Shown: positions 1-6,685, numbered from the stretch's first letter. The stretch is 7,991 bases of DNA from Burkholderiaceae bacterium (GCA_019428955.1 JAHYJF010000163.1:1-7991); one strand, 5' to 3'. Numbers and translations: made by a program. The notes: generated by a model from the sequence alone, not told the origin.

Positions 1-122
1 TTTGCTATCGTTTCAACCGGCGCTTCGATCTGCGCTCCCTGCATCAGCGCCTCTTGATCGCCGCCGCCGGCACAACACCACAGCCCCTGCGCGTGATTCG
101 CGTGGCTGACGTTCATTGCTAA
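1..122 (+). CDS. IS1595-family transposase, C-terminal end (partial, 5' end outside window)
   Basis: Reading from base 3, 39 codons are open to a TAA at 120-122. The peptide begins CYRFNRRFDL and continues through a leucine/arginine-rich stretch and a TTPQP motif to end in VADVHC. The YRFNRRFDL block followed by a short tail with T-x-P is the usual C-terminus of DDE transposases of the IS1595 (ISXO2-like) family, which move an insertion sequence by cut-and-paste. Only the tail is visible, so it cannot be said whether the element is intact. The terminal inverted repeat should follow shortly after the stop, but with one end in view it cannot be identified. The element ends against the regulator of the sugar-acid cluster. 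The family call rests on motif memory from a short peptide, so it is good but not certain. Confidence 0.78.
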   Translation, partial: CYRFNRRFDLRSLHQRLLIAAAGTTPQPLRVIRVADVHC

Positions 123-147
123 TCAGGAATGGTTTTGTCCAACGGAA

Positions 148-160
148 GTTGTACGATAAC
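148..160. promoter_or_regulatory. Candidate operator for the GntR/FadR regulator
   Basis: GTTGTACGATAAC is an imperfect palindrome: the outer arms GTT/AAC match exactly, with a further T/A pair inside and a central 3-base spacer. It lies 3 bases upstream of the chosen ATG of the regulator. Short AT-edged palindromes of this size are typical sites for FadR-family GntR dimers, and this position would give autorepression of the whole operon. The assignment is an inference. The same bases could instead belong to the right end of the adjacent insertion sequence, since they lie within 40 bases of the transposase stop. Confidence 0.4.
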
Positions 161-163
161 CAT

Positions 164-937
164 ATGAATTTTCCAGCCACCGAGATGCTGCCGGCTCCCG
201 AGCGCCTGACTGACAAGCTGGCTGCGTTGCTGACCCAGCTGATCGAGACTGGCGAGCTGGGGCCCGACGAGCGCCTGCCCACCGAGCAGAGCCTGGCGAA
301 GCAGTACGGCGTGTCTCGAACGGTGGTCCGCGAGGCGGTCAGCCGTCTCAAGTCGATCGGCTTGTTGGTGTCGCGGCAAGGGGCAGGGGTATTTGTCGCC
401 CCACGCCACCAGGCGCGACCGTTGGCGTTCGACAGCTCGGTTCTGGGTTCGCTCGCTGGCGTGTTGCAGGTTGTCGAAGTGCGCCGCGGCCTGGAGGCTG
501 ACGTCGCGGCGTTGGCCGCGCAACGCATGACCTCCGATAAGGCCAGGGAGATCGGCGCGGCGCTGGCCGCGTTCGAGGCTTGCCCGCCGTTCGGAGCCGA
601 AGGCGTGGAGGTCGATCTCGAGTTCCACCGCAGCATCGCGCGCGCCAGCGACAACCCCCATTACGAGCGCCTGCTGGGTTTCCTGGAACAGTACCAGCGG
701 GATGCGATGACCGTGACGCGCACCGTAGAGGCGCGCGACAGCGAGTACATGAAACAGGTCCGCGACGAGCATCGGGCAATCGCGACCGCAGTGATGCGCG
801 GCAACCCGCAAGCGGCGCGTGACGCAGCTTCGCGCCACATGGTCAATGCCGCCGGCCGGGTCGAAAGTTCGACCCCAATTGTCAATGGCACGTTGTCGGC
901 GCCAGAGCGCACCGCTGCCACAAACCGAGAAACGTGA
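164..937 (+). CDS. GntR-family transcriptional regulator, FadR subfamily (FCD domain)
   Basis: This is a 257-residue DNA-binding repressor or activator, the likely local regulator of the tetronate operon. The N-terminal winged helix-turn-helix spans about residues 13-80, with the GntR signature LPTEQSLAKQYGVSRTVVRE at 39-58 and the wing QGAGVFV at 72-78. The C-terminal all-helical FCD ligand domain covers about 95-230 and has the expected metal/ligand residues D151, H155, H203 and H225. About 25 residues of low-complexity tail follow. The ATG at 164 is chosen because it places the winged helix at the usual distance from the N-terminus. An in-frame TTG at 116 lies inside the transposase end and the ATG at 185 is an alternative. 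The ribosome binding site is weak (GGAAG at 144-148, rather far away). The stop overlaps the ltnD start (TGATG), so it is probably co-transcribed with the pathway it controls. Family and length fit well; the effector is inferred from context to be a four-carbon acid sugar or an intermediate. Confidence 0.93.
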   Translation: MNFPATEMLPAPERLTDKLAALLTQLIETGELGPDERLPTEQSLAKQYGVSRTVVREAVSRLKSIGLLVSRQGAGVFVAPRHQARPLAFDSSVLGSLAGVLQVVEVRRGLEADVAALAAQRMTSDKAREIGAALAAFEACPPFGAEGVEVDLEFHRSIARASDNPHYERLLGFLEQYQRDAMTVTRTVEARDSEYMKQVRDEHRAIATAVMRGNPQAARDAASRHMVNAAGRVESSTPIVNGTLSAPERTAATNRET

Positions 938-1848
938 TGCCAAAAACACTGGGCGTGATTGGTCTGGGATCGATGGGCATGGGTGCGGCCTGCTCTGCCC
1001 TGCGTAACGGCGTCACGACCTGGGGTTGCGACCCGCGCCCCGAGGCCCGCCAGGCCTTTGCGGATGCGGGCGGTCAGGCCGTGGCCAGCGCCGCGGAACT
1101 GGCAGTGCACTGCGAGGTCGTGCTGGTGCTGGTGCTCAATGCTGCCCAAACCGAGGAGGTGCTGTTTGGCGAGCAGGGCATCGCGACGCGGCTCGCGGCG
1201 GGCTCGGTGGTGGTGTGTTCGGCAACCGTAGACCCGGCGCTGCCGCCGGTGTGGGAGCAACGTCTGGCTGAGCATGGCCTGTGGCTGATCGACGGCCCGG
1301 TGTCGGGCGGAGCAAAGAAGGCCGCCGCTGGCGAGATGACGGTCATGGCCTCGGGGCGGGCGGAGGGGTTCGCCGCTGCCGCCGATATGCTGCAGGCCTT
1401 CGCCGGCAAGGTCTATCGGCTGGGTGATCAGGCGGGCATCGGTTCCACGGTCAAGATGGTCAACCAGCACCTCGCCGGCGTCCATATCGCTGCGGCCTGC
1501 GAGGCGATGGCGCTCGGCATGCGCGCCGGCGCCGATCCGGCCCAGCTCTACGAAGTGATCTGCAACTCCGCGGGCATGAGCTGGATGTTTGAAAATCGCG
1601 TGCCGCACATCCTCGAAGGCGACTATCGGCCGCTGTCGACGGTCAATATCTTCGTCAAGGATCTGGGCATCGTGCTCGATGCGGCGCACAACCTGAAGTT
1701 TCCCCTGCCGCTGGCGGCGGCGGCCCACCAGCTCTACCTCGCGACTGCGGCGATGGGCCTGGGCGGCGCCGATGATTCGTCAGTGGTCAAGTACTATGCG
1801 GCGCTCGCGGGACTGGATCTGCCAGTGGCCGCACAGGAGAAGCCATGA
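937..1848 (+). CDS. ltnD: L-threonate dehydrogenase (beta-hydroxyacid dehydrogenase family)
   Basis: This cytoplasmic NAD-dependent enzyme is predicted to oxidise L-threonate to 2-dehydro-L-erythronate (2-oxo-tetronate), the entry step for threonate. It is 303 residues long, normal for the 3-hydroxyisobutyrate dehydrogenase family. A Rossmann domain opens with GVIGLGSMG (6-14). The substrate loop DGPVSGGAKKA is at 119-129, the catalytic lysine is K173 in KMVNQHL (173-179) with N177 beside it, and the conserved KD pair is K241-D242. The ATG at 937 shares its A with the regulator's TGA; a GTG one codon earlier (934) is possible but less likely. A weak GAGA at 927-930 may serve as ribosome binding site. 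On sequence alone it could be another hydroxyacid dehydrogenase, such as a tartronate semialdehyde reductase. The immediate otnK-otnC-otnI-denD neighbours make LtnD the best assignment. The four-base overlap with otnK suggests translational coupling. Confidence 0.88.
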   Translation: MPKTLGVIGLGSMGMGAACSALRNGVTTWGCDPRPEARQAFADAGGQAVASAAELAVHCEVVLVLVLNAAQTEEVLFGEQGIATRLAAGSVVVCSATVDPALPPVWEQRLAEHGLWLIDGPVSGGAKKAAAGEMTVMASGRAEGFAAAADMLQAFAGKVYRLGDQAGIGSTVKMVNQHLAGVHIAAACEAMALGMRAGADPAQLYEVICNSAGMSWMFENRVPHILEGDYRPLSTVNIFVKDLGIVLDAAHNLKFPLPLAAAAHQLYLATAAMGLGGADDSSVVKYYAALAGLDLPVAAQEKP

Positions 1849-3113
1849 TCCTTGGTGTCATCGCCGATGACTTCACCGGTGCCACCGATGTGGCCAGCAT
1901 GCTGGTGCGTGCCGGGATGCACACCGTGCAGGTGCTGGGCGTTCCCGACGGCGGCCTGCCCGAGGCCGATGCCGTGGTCGTCGCGCTCAAGACCCGCACC
2001 ATCGCTGCCTCCGACGCGGTCGAACAAAGCCTGGAGGCCCTCCGGGCCTTGCAGGCAGCCGGCGCCCGGCAGATCTATTTCAAGTACTGCTCGACTTTCG
2101 ACTCGACTCCCGCGGGCAATATCGGTCCGGTGACCGAGGCGCTGATGGCGGCGCTCGCCACCAGTTTCACCATCGCCTGCCCGGCCTTTCCGGAAAATGG
2201 CCGCACGGTTTTCCGCGGCTACCTCTTCGTCGGTGACGAGCTGCTGAGTGAGTCGGGGATGCGCCACCACCCGTTGACGCCCATGACCGACGCCAACCTG
2301 GTGCGGGTGCTGCAGTCGCAGACCCGCGGCAAGGTCGGCTTGCTGCGCTACGACGTACTCCGGGAAGATGCCGCCGCGCGCATCGTCGAGCTTCAGGGCG
2401 AGGGCGTGGAAGTCGCGGTGGCCGACGCCCTGAACAATGCCGATCTCCTGGCTCTGGCCGAAGCCTGTGCCGAGCTGCCGCTGGTCACTGCCGGTTCGGG
2501 CGTGGCGCTCGGGCTGCCGCCCGCCTATCAGCGTCGCGGCTGGTTCCAGCCCAGCTCGTCGGCGGCGCAGCTTGAAACGGTTGCCGGACCCGCTGCGATT
2601 GTCTCTGGCTCGTGTTCCGAGGCCACCAACGCGCAGGTGGCGCGCTGGCTGGCGTCGGGTCGCCCCGCGATTGCCCTCGATCCGCTGGCGCTGCACCACG
2701 GCGAGAAAAGCGTGGAGCAGCTCCTGGAGCAGGCGCTGGCAGCGCTGGCGAGCGCTCCGGTGCTGGTTTATGCGACGGCCGAGCCGGCGCGGGTGCAGGC
2801 AATCCAGCAGGCGCTGGGGGTCGAAGTCGCCGGCGCCCTGGTCGAGTTTGCGCTGGCGGCCATCGCCACGGGACTGGTGCGCGCGGGAGTGCGCCGTCTG
2901 GTCGTGGCCGGAGGGGAAACCTCGGGGGCGGTAGTGCAGGCGCTGGGAGTGCAGCAGTTGCGCATCGGGCCCCCGATCTGTCCCGGTGTGCCCTGGACTC
3001 AGGCGCGACTGCCCGCTGGCGGTGACGCACTGCTGCTGGCGCTGAAGTCGGGAAATTTCGGTGCACCGGACTTCTTCGCACAGGCGCTGCGCGCGGCTGG
3101 TGTGGAACTGTGA
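1845..3113 (+). CDS. otnK: 3-oxo-tetronate 4-kinase (DUF1537 / four-carbon acid sugar kinase)
   Basis: The predicted role is ATP-dependent phosphorylation of 3-oxo-tetronate at O4, giving 3-oxo-tetronate 4-phosphate. The protein is 422 residues, the normal DUF1537 kinase length. The N-terminal substrate-binding domain begins with IADDFTGATD (6-15) and contains KYCSTFDSTPAGNIGP (80-95) and the CPAFPENGRT stretch (112-121). The C-terminal nucleotide domain contains SGSCSEAT (254-261, with S258 at the expected ATP contact), the glycine-rich AGGETSG (355-361), the GPPICPGVPW segment (375-384) and LALKSGNFG (398-406). The start overlaps the ltnD stop as ATGA and has a clear AGGAGA at 1835-1840, four bases before the ATG. 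DUF1537 also includes kinases for D-threonate (DtnK) and other acid sugars. Neighbouring otnC and otnI favour OtnK, because DtnK operons pair with a PdxA2-type dehydrogenase instead. Confidence 0.92.
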   Translation: MILGVIADDFTGATDVASMLVRAGMHTVQVLGVPDGGLPEADAVVVALKTRTIAASDAVEQSLEALRALQAAGARQIYFKYCSTFDSTPAGNIGPVTEALMAALATSFTIACPAFPENGRTVFRGYLFVGDELLSESGMRHHPLTPMTDANLVRVLQSQTRGKVGLLRYDVLREDAAARIVELQGEGVEVAVADALNNADLLALAEACAELPLVTAGSGVALGLPPAYQRRGWFQPSSSAAQLETVAGPAAIVSGSCSEATNAQVARWLASGRPAIALDPLALHHGEKSVEQLLEQALAALASAPVLVYATAEPARVQAIQQALGVEVAGALVEFALAAIATGLVRAGVRRLVVAGGETSGAVVQALGVQQLRIGPPICPGVPWTQARLPAGGDALLLALKSGNFGAPDFFAQALRAAGVEL

Positions 3114-3787
3114 TGAACGCCTGGCCTATCGAGCAGGACCGGCTGCGCGCCGAGATCGTGCGCGTCGGTGCCTCCTTGTTCCAGCGCGGCTATGTCCACT
3201 CGAGCGCCGGCAACATCAGCGTGCGGCTGGACGATGCCCAGGGAGGTGGCTTCCTGATCACACCCACCGATGCCTGCCTGGGATTCCTCGACCCGACGCA
3301 GCTCGCGTGGATTGATGCCGCCGGCGTCCAGCGCGGCGGGGCGCGGGCCAGCAAGACGTTGGTACTGCACCGGCGCATCTATGACGCCGCGCCCGCTGCC
3401 CACTGCGTGTTGCACACCCACGCGACTCACCTGGTGGCGCTCACCCTGCGCGGCGTCTGGCGTGCCAACGACATACTTCCGCCGCTTACGCCTTACCAGG
3501 TGATGAAGGTCGGCCACGTTCCGCTGGCTGCGTACGGCCGCCCCGGCGACCCGGCGGTGGCCGACGCGGTGGCGCAGTGGATCGAAGCAGCGAAAGTTCC
3601 CTTGCGCGCCGTGATGATCGAGCGTCTTGGCCCCGTCGTCTGGCATGATTCGCCCTCGGCGGCGATGGCGCTGCTGGAAGAACTGGAAGAAACCGCCCGG
3701 CTCTGGCTGCTCTGCGTGCCAGCCCCGACTCCTTTGGGTGAAGCGCAGATCGCCGAGTTGCGCACCCACTTCAACGCACCCTGGTAA
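3113..3787 (+). CDS. otnC: 3-oxo-tetronate 4-phosphate decarboxylase (class II aldolase/adducin family)
   Basis: The predicted reaction converts 3-oxo-tetronate 4-phosphate to dihydroxyacetone phosphate plus CO2, the last step of the pathway. The protein is 224 residues, normal for the class II aldolase/adducin fold. Family landmarks are SSAGNIS (30-36) and ITPTDACLG (49-57) for phosphate binding, ASKTLVLH (79-86), the metal-binding HTH at 101-103, TPYQVMKVG (126-134), and EELEETARLW (189-198), which is typical of OtnC. Two positions are odd. Aldolases such as FucA have a catalytic Glu where T82 stands here, and the third metal-ligand His falls at L172 in RLGPVVWH. These may be subfamily traits rather than damage, since the reading frame and surrounding blocks are intact. 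The ATG at 3113 shares its A with the otnK TGA; a GTG at 3110 would give a four-base overlap and one extra residue. Confidence 0.87.
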   Translation: MNAWPIEQDRLRAEIVRVGASLFQRGYVHSSAGNISVRLDDAQGGGFLITPTDACLGFLDPTQLAWIDAAGVQRGGARASKTLVLHRRIYDAAPAAHCVLHTHATHLVALTLRGVWRANDILPPLTPYQVMKVGHVPLAAYGRPGDPAVADAVAQWIEAAKVPLRAVMIERLGPVVWHDSPSAAMALLEELEETARLWLLCVPAPTPLGEAQIAELRTHFNAPW

Positions 3788-3795
3788 TTGCCACC

Positions 3796-4593
3796 ATGCC
3801 ACGCTTTGCCGCCAACCTGTCGATGATGTACACCGAGGTTCCATTCCTCGAGCGTTTCGCCGCGGCCGCTGCCGACGGCTTCAACGCGGTTGAATTCCTC
3901 TTCCCCTACGAGTACCCGGCCAGTGAACTGGCCGCGCAACTGAAGCAGCACTCTCTGACCCAGGCGCTATTCAACCTGCCGCCTGGCGACTGGGCTGCCG
4001 GGGAGCGCGGCATGGCCTGTCATCCCGGGCGCGAGGGCGAGTTTGCCGATGGCGTCAGCCTCGCGCTGGAATACGCGTGCGCTACCGGCTGTCGGAGCCT
4101 GCACGTGATGGCCGGCCTGATTCCGCCCGATGTCCCGGCTGCCACCTTGCGTGCCACCTACGTCGCCAACCTGCGCGCCGCCGCGGCCGCCGTAGCCGAG
4201 CACGGCATCACGTTGATGATCGAACCCATCAACACCCGTGACATGCCCGGGTTCTATCTCAATTGGCAGCAACAGGCGCACGACCTGATCGCCGAGATCG
4301 GCGCGCCGAACGCGAAGGTGCAGATGGACTTCTACCACTGCCAGGTGATGGAAGGTGACCTGGCCATGCGCCTGAAAAAGCATTTCGCCGGCGTCGGCCA
4401 TATCCAGATCGCTGGTGTGCCGGAGCGCCACGAGCCCGACCAGGGAGAGGTTTCATACCCTTACCTGTTCGACCTTCTCGACAGCCTCGGCTACGAGGGT
4501 TTCGTGGGGTGTGAATACCGGCCCAGGAATGGCACCAGCGCGGGCCTGGGATGGCTGCGCAGCTACCTCGCTTCCAGGAAAACCACGGCATGA
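3796..4593 (+). CDS. otnI: 2-oxo-tetronate isomerase (hydroxypyruvate isomerase-like TIM barrel)
   Basis: The predicted reaction interconverts 2-oxo- and 3-oxo-tetronate, taking the products of both dehydrogenases to the substrate of OtnK. The 265-residue protein is an AP-endonuclease-2-like TIM barrel, full length for the Hyi/OtnI family. The metal and catalytic residues occur at the positions expected from hydroxypyruvate isomerase: E143 in MIEPINTRDMPGF (141-153), D178 in VQMDFYHCQ (175-183), Q204 in GHIQIAGVPERHEPD (201-215), and E240 in GCEYRP (238-243). The start has no clear Shine-Dalgarno sequence and lies 8 bases after the otnC stop, so it may depend on ribosomes arriving from otnC. 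Sequence alone would also allow hydroxypyruvate isomerase (Hyi). There is no glyoxylate carboligase or tartronate semialdehyde reductase gene beside it, and the otn genes surround it, so OtnI is preferred. Confidence 0.88.
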   Translation: MPRFAANLSMMYTEVPFLERFAAAAADGFNAVEFLFPYEYPASELAAQLKQHSLTQALFNLPPGDWAAGERGMACHPGREGEFADGVSLALEYACATGCRSLHVMAGLIPPDVPAATLRATYVANLRAAAAAVAEHGITLMIEPINTRDMPGFYLNWQQQAHDLIAEIGAPNAKVQMDFYHCQVMEGDLAMRLKKHFAGVGHIQIAGVPERHEPDQGEVSYPYLFDLLDSLGYEGFVGCEYRPRNGTSAGLGWLRSYLASRKTTA

Positions 4594-5621
4594 AAGTTCT
4601 CATCACCGGTGGCGCCGGATTCCTCGGCAGTCGTCTGGCGCGTGAACTGCTGCAGCGCGGACAACTGGGTGGACGCACGATCACACAACTGCTGCTGACC
4701 GACCTTGCTCCCCAGCGTGACCCGGGGTTGTCGCAGGATCCGCGGGTGCGCACCCACACCGGTGACCTGCTGGCCAGCATCGCCACCCTGATGGCCGAGC
4801 CCCGGGATGCGGTGTTCCACCTCTCGTCGGCGGTGTCGGCCGAGTGCGAGAGCAACTTTGAACTCGGGTTGCACGCCAACCTCGACACCACCCGCAAGCT
4901 GCTCGAGGCCTGCCGCGCACAGACGCTGGCGGGCGGGGCCGTGCCGCTCGTCTTCTTCTCCAGCTCAGTGGCGGTCTTTGGCAACGATCCCGCCATCCCC
5001 TTGCCCGCAGTGGTCAAGGATCACACCCTGCCTACGCCGCAGTCGAGCTACGGCGTGCACAAGTTCGTCTGCGAGCAACTGGTCGCCGACTACACCCGCA
5101 AGGGATTCATCGATGGCCGCGCAGCGCGCCTGATGACCGTGTCGGTGCGACCCGGCAGCCCCAACGGCGCGGCCTCCGGCTTTCTCTCCGGGATGTTGCG
5201 CGAGCCGCTTGCCGGCCAGCCGAGTAATTGCCCGGTGGCGCTGGACACCATGGTGGCGCTTTCGTCGCCGGCCAATACCGTGGCCGGCATTGTCGCCGTG
5301 GCCGAGGCCAGTCGCGATGCCTTCGGCGGACGCACCGCGATCAACCTGCCGGCATTGACGGTGAGCGCAGGCGAGATGCTCGACGCCCTGCGCGAGCTCG
5401 CTGGAGAGGAGGTGCGCGCGCTGATCAGCCACGACCCAGATTCCGCCATTGGGCGCATCGTCGCCGGCTGGCCGGCACGATTCGAGAACCGGCGCGCCGC
5501 TGGCCTTGGCCTGCGGGCCGATCAGGACTTCGCAACCGTATTGCGGCAATACGTGCAGGACAATCCCGCCGCCATAACGCACCCGGCAGCGCGCGCGCGG
5601 CTGGGCCTGAAGAGCAGTTGA
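4590..5621 (+). CDS. denD: D-erythronate dehydrogenase (extended SDR / NAD-dependent epimerase-like)
   Basis: The predicted reaction is NAD-dependent oxidation of D-erythronate to 2-dehydro-D-erythronate, the second entry branch, which converges on OtnI. The protein is 343 residues. It has the Rossmann nucleotide motif TGGAGFLG (6-13), an aspartate after the second strand (D38) that favours NAD over NADP, the HLSSAVS segment (77-83), the SSS catalytic serine region (124-126), and the YxxxK pair Y154/K158. RPGSPNGAASGF (187-198) is characteristic of DenD-like short-chain dehydrogenases. The ATG at 4590 overlaps the otnI stop as ATGA and has AGGAA at 4576-4580. An in-frame ATG at 4551 would add 13 residues before the Rossmann strand and is unlikely. 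DenD-like proteins are often annotated simply as NAD-dependent epimerases; the operon context sets the specific call. Confidence 0.87.
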   Translation: MKVLITGGAGFLGSRLARELLQRGQLGGRTITQLLLTDLAPQRDPGLSQDPRVRTHTGDLLASIATLMAEPRDAVFHLSSAVSAECESNFELGLHANLDTTRKLLEACRAQTLAGGAVPLVFFSSSVAVFGNDPAIPLPAVVKDHTLPTPQSSYGVHKFVCEQLVADYTRKGFIDGRAARLMTVSVRPGSPNGAASGFLSGMLREPLAGQPSNCPVALDTMVALSSPANTVAGIVAVAEASRDAFGGRTAINLPALTVSAGEMLDALRELAGEEVRALISHDPDSAIGRIVAGWPARFENRRAAGLGLRADQDFATVLRQYVQDNPAAITHPAARARLGLKSS

Positions 5622-5661
5622 TTCCCCTGTTTTTTTGCCAACCCCATCAGTACCCCTGACC

Positions 5662-5668
5662 AAGGAGA
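5662..5668 (+). promoter_or_regulatory. Strong ribosome binding site for dctP
   Basis: AAGGAGA lies 7 bases before the dctP ATG and is the best Shine-Dalgarno match in the window. It fits the need for many more copies of a periplasmic binding protein than of the enzymes encoded upstream. It also supports the start at 5676. Confidence 0.8.
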
Positions 5669-5675
5669 CAGTTTC

Positions 5676-6647
5676 ATGAAGACGTTGATAAAACCGCTGG
5701 TACTGGCCGCAATCCTCGCCGCAGTTGGCCCGACCCACGCCCAGACGATCATCAAGATCGGTTACGCCACTTCGCCGACCTCGCATTACGGGGTGGGCAC
5801 GACCGTGTTCTGCGACGAGATGGAGAAGGGTACGCAGAACCGTTACAAGTGCCAGCAGTTCCCCTCTTCGGCGCTGGGTGGCGAGCGCGAACAGATCGAA
5901 GCGGTGCAGCTCGGCACCCAGGACATGGTCAATACCTCTACCGGTCCGCTCGGCAATTTCGTGCCCGAGGTCAAGATCGTCGATATTCCGTTCCTGTTCC
6001 GTGATTACGCCCACGCCCGCAAGGTCATGGACGGCCCGATCGGCCAGGACCTGCAGAAGAAGATGGCGGCCAAGGGCCTGATCAACCTGGCCTGGACCGA
6101 GAACGGCTTCCGCCACATGACCAACAACACGCGCCCGATCGTGCTCGCGAGCGATGCCGCCGGCCTGAAGATGCGCACCATGGAAAACAAGGTGCACATG
6201 GAAGGCTACAAGACCTTTGGCATCCTGCCCACGCCGATGGCCTTCCCGGAGCTGTTCACTGCCCTGCAGCAAGGCACTGTCGACGGCCAGGAAAATCCGA
6301 TTCCGGTGATCCTCGCCTCGAAGTTCTCGCAGGTGCAGAAGTACTTGTCGCTGACCGGCCACGTTTACTCCCCGGCGGCGCTGATCATTTCACCCCAGGT
6401 CTGGAACAAGCTTTCTCCGGCCGACCAGAAGGCGTTCACCGCAGCCGCCAGGAAAGGCGCAGCGGCCCAGCGCAAGAAGGTCAATGACGACGAAGACACC
6501 GGCATTGCCCAGCTCGAGAAGGAAGGCATGCAGGTGGTCAGGAAGGTCGATGGCGAGAGCTTCCGCAAGGCGGTCGCACCGGCGTACGCTGATTTTGCGC
6601 GCGAATTCGGGGCCGACAAGATCGCGGCCATTCAAGCCGTCAAGTAA
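5676..6647 (+). CDS. dctP: TRAP transporter substrate-binding protein, DctP family
   Basis: This is the periplasmic solute receptor of a TRAP transporter. It is 323 residues with a signal peptide: positive charges K2 and K6, a hydrophobic core at about 8-17, and a probable cleavage after THA (A22) giving a mature start QTIIKIGYAT. Family blocks include FPSSALGGEREQI (62-74), VDIPFLFRDYAHARKVMDG (102-120), FRHMTNNTRP (145-154), LKMRTMENK (164-172) and GTVDGQENP (200-208). R167 in the LKMRTMENK block is the arginine that in this family pairs with the ligand carboxylate; R146 and N207 sit in other usual pocket positions. C46 and C59 could form a disulfide. The ligand cannot be read from the sequence. 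Downstream of tetronate catabolic genes it is most likely D-erythronate and/or L-threonate. The 54-base spacer after denD has no terminator-like hairpin, so read-through from the enzyme genes is expected. Confidence 0.93.
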   Translation: MKTLIKPLVLAAILAAVGPTHAQTIIKIGYATSPTSHYGVGTTVFCDEMEKGTQNRYKCQQFPSSALGGEREQIEAVQLGTQDMVNTSTGPLGNFVPEVKIVDIPFLFRDYAHARKVMDGPIGQDLQKKMAAKGLINLAWTENGFRHMTNNTRPIVLASDAAGLKMRTMENKVHMEGYKTFGILPTPMAFPELFTALQQGTVDGQENPIPVILASKFSQVQKYLSLTGHVYSPAALIISPQVWNKLSPADQKAFTAAARKGAAAQRKKVNDDEDTGIAQLEKEGMQVVRKVDGESFRKAVAPAYADFAREFGADKIAAIQAVK

Positions 6648-6655
6648 GGTCCTGA

Positions 6656-6685
6656 ACGGGTTGGTCGGGTGTCCGACCAGCCCGT
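6656..6685 (+). promoter_or_regulatory. Strong intercistronic RNA hairpin between dctP and dctQ
   Basis: Bases 6656-6668 pair with 6673-6685 around a GTGT loop: 13 consecutive pairs, all Watson-Crick except one T-G pair (6661/6680). The stem begins 9 bases after the dctP stop codon. No run of T follows (the next bases are CCGGGAGCATT), so it is not a standard intrinsic terminator. It probably protects the 3' end of a dctP message from exonucleases, or causes partial termination, so that binding protein is made in excess over the membrane subunits. Similar hairpins occur after binding-protein genes in other transport operons. The structure is seen directly; its role is inferred. Confidence 0.75.

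Noticed and set aside
116..163. TTG start at 116 for the regulator
   Set aside because: It lies inside the transposase end, has no ribosome binding site, and would add a non-homologous 16-residue extension before the winged helix.
661..1728. 355-codon open frame on the minus strand opposite the regulator and ltnD
   Set aside because: It is a high-GC shadow frame: the translation is rich in Arg, His, Gly and Ala with no recognisable domain, and it lies opposite two well-supported genes.
4551..4589. ATG at 4551 as the denD start
   Set aside because: It would add 13 residues before the first Rossmann strand. The ATG at 4590 has AGGAA at proper spacing and the same overlap style as its neighbours.
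5622..5675. Run of seven T (5630-5636) after denD as a terminator
   Set aside because: No adequate hairpin lies directly before the T run; the GC-alternating stretch at 5587-5603 is too far upstream and pairs poorly. The transporter genes probably share the transcript.
4965..6362. 465-codon open frame on the minus strand opposite denD and dctP
   Set aside because: Despite its length it has no recognisable motif, and it covers two clear genes and the spacer between them. Such long antisense frames are common in GC-rich coding DNA.
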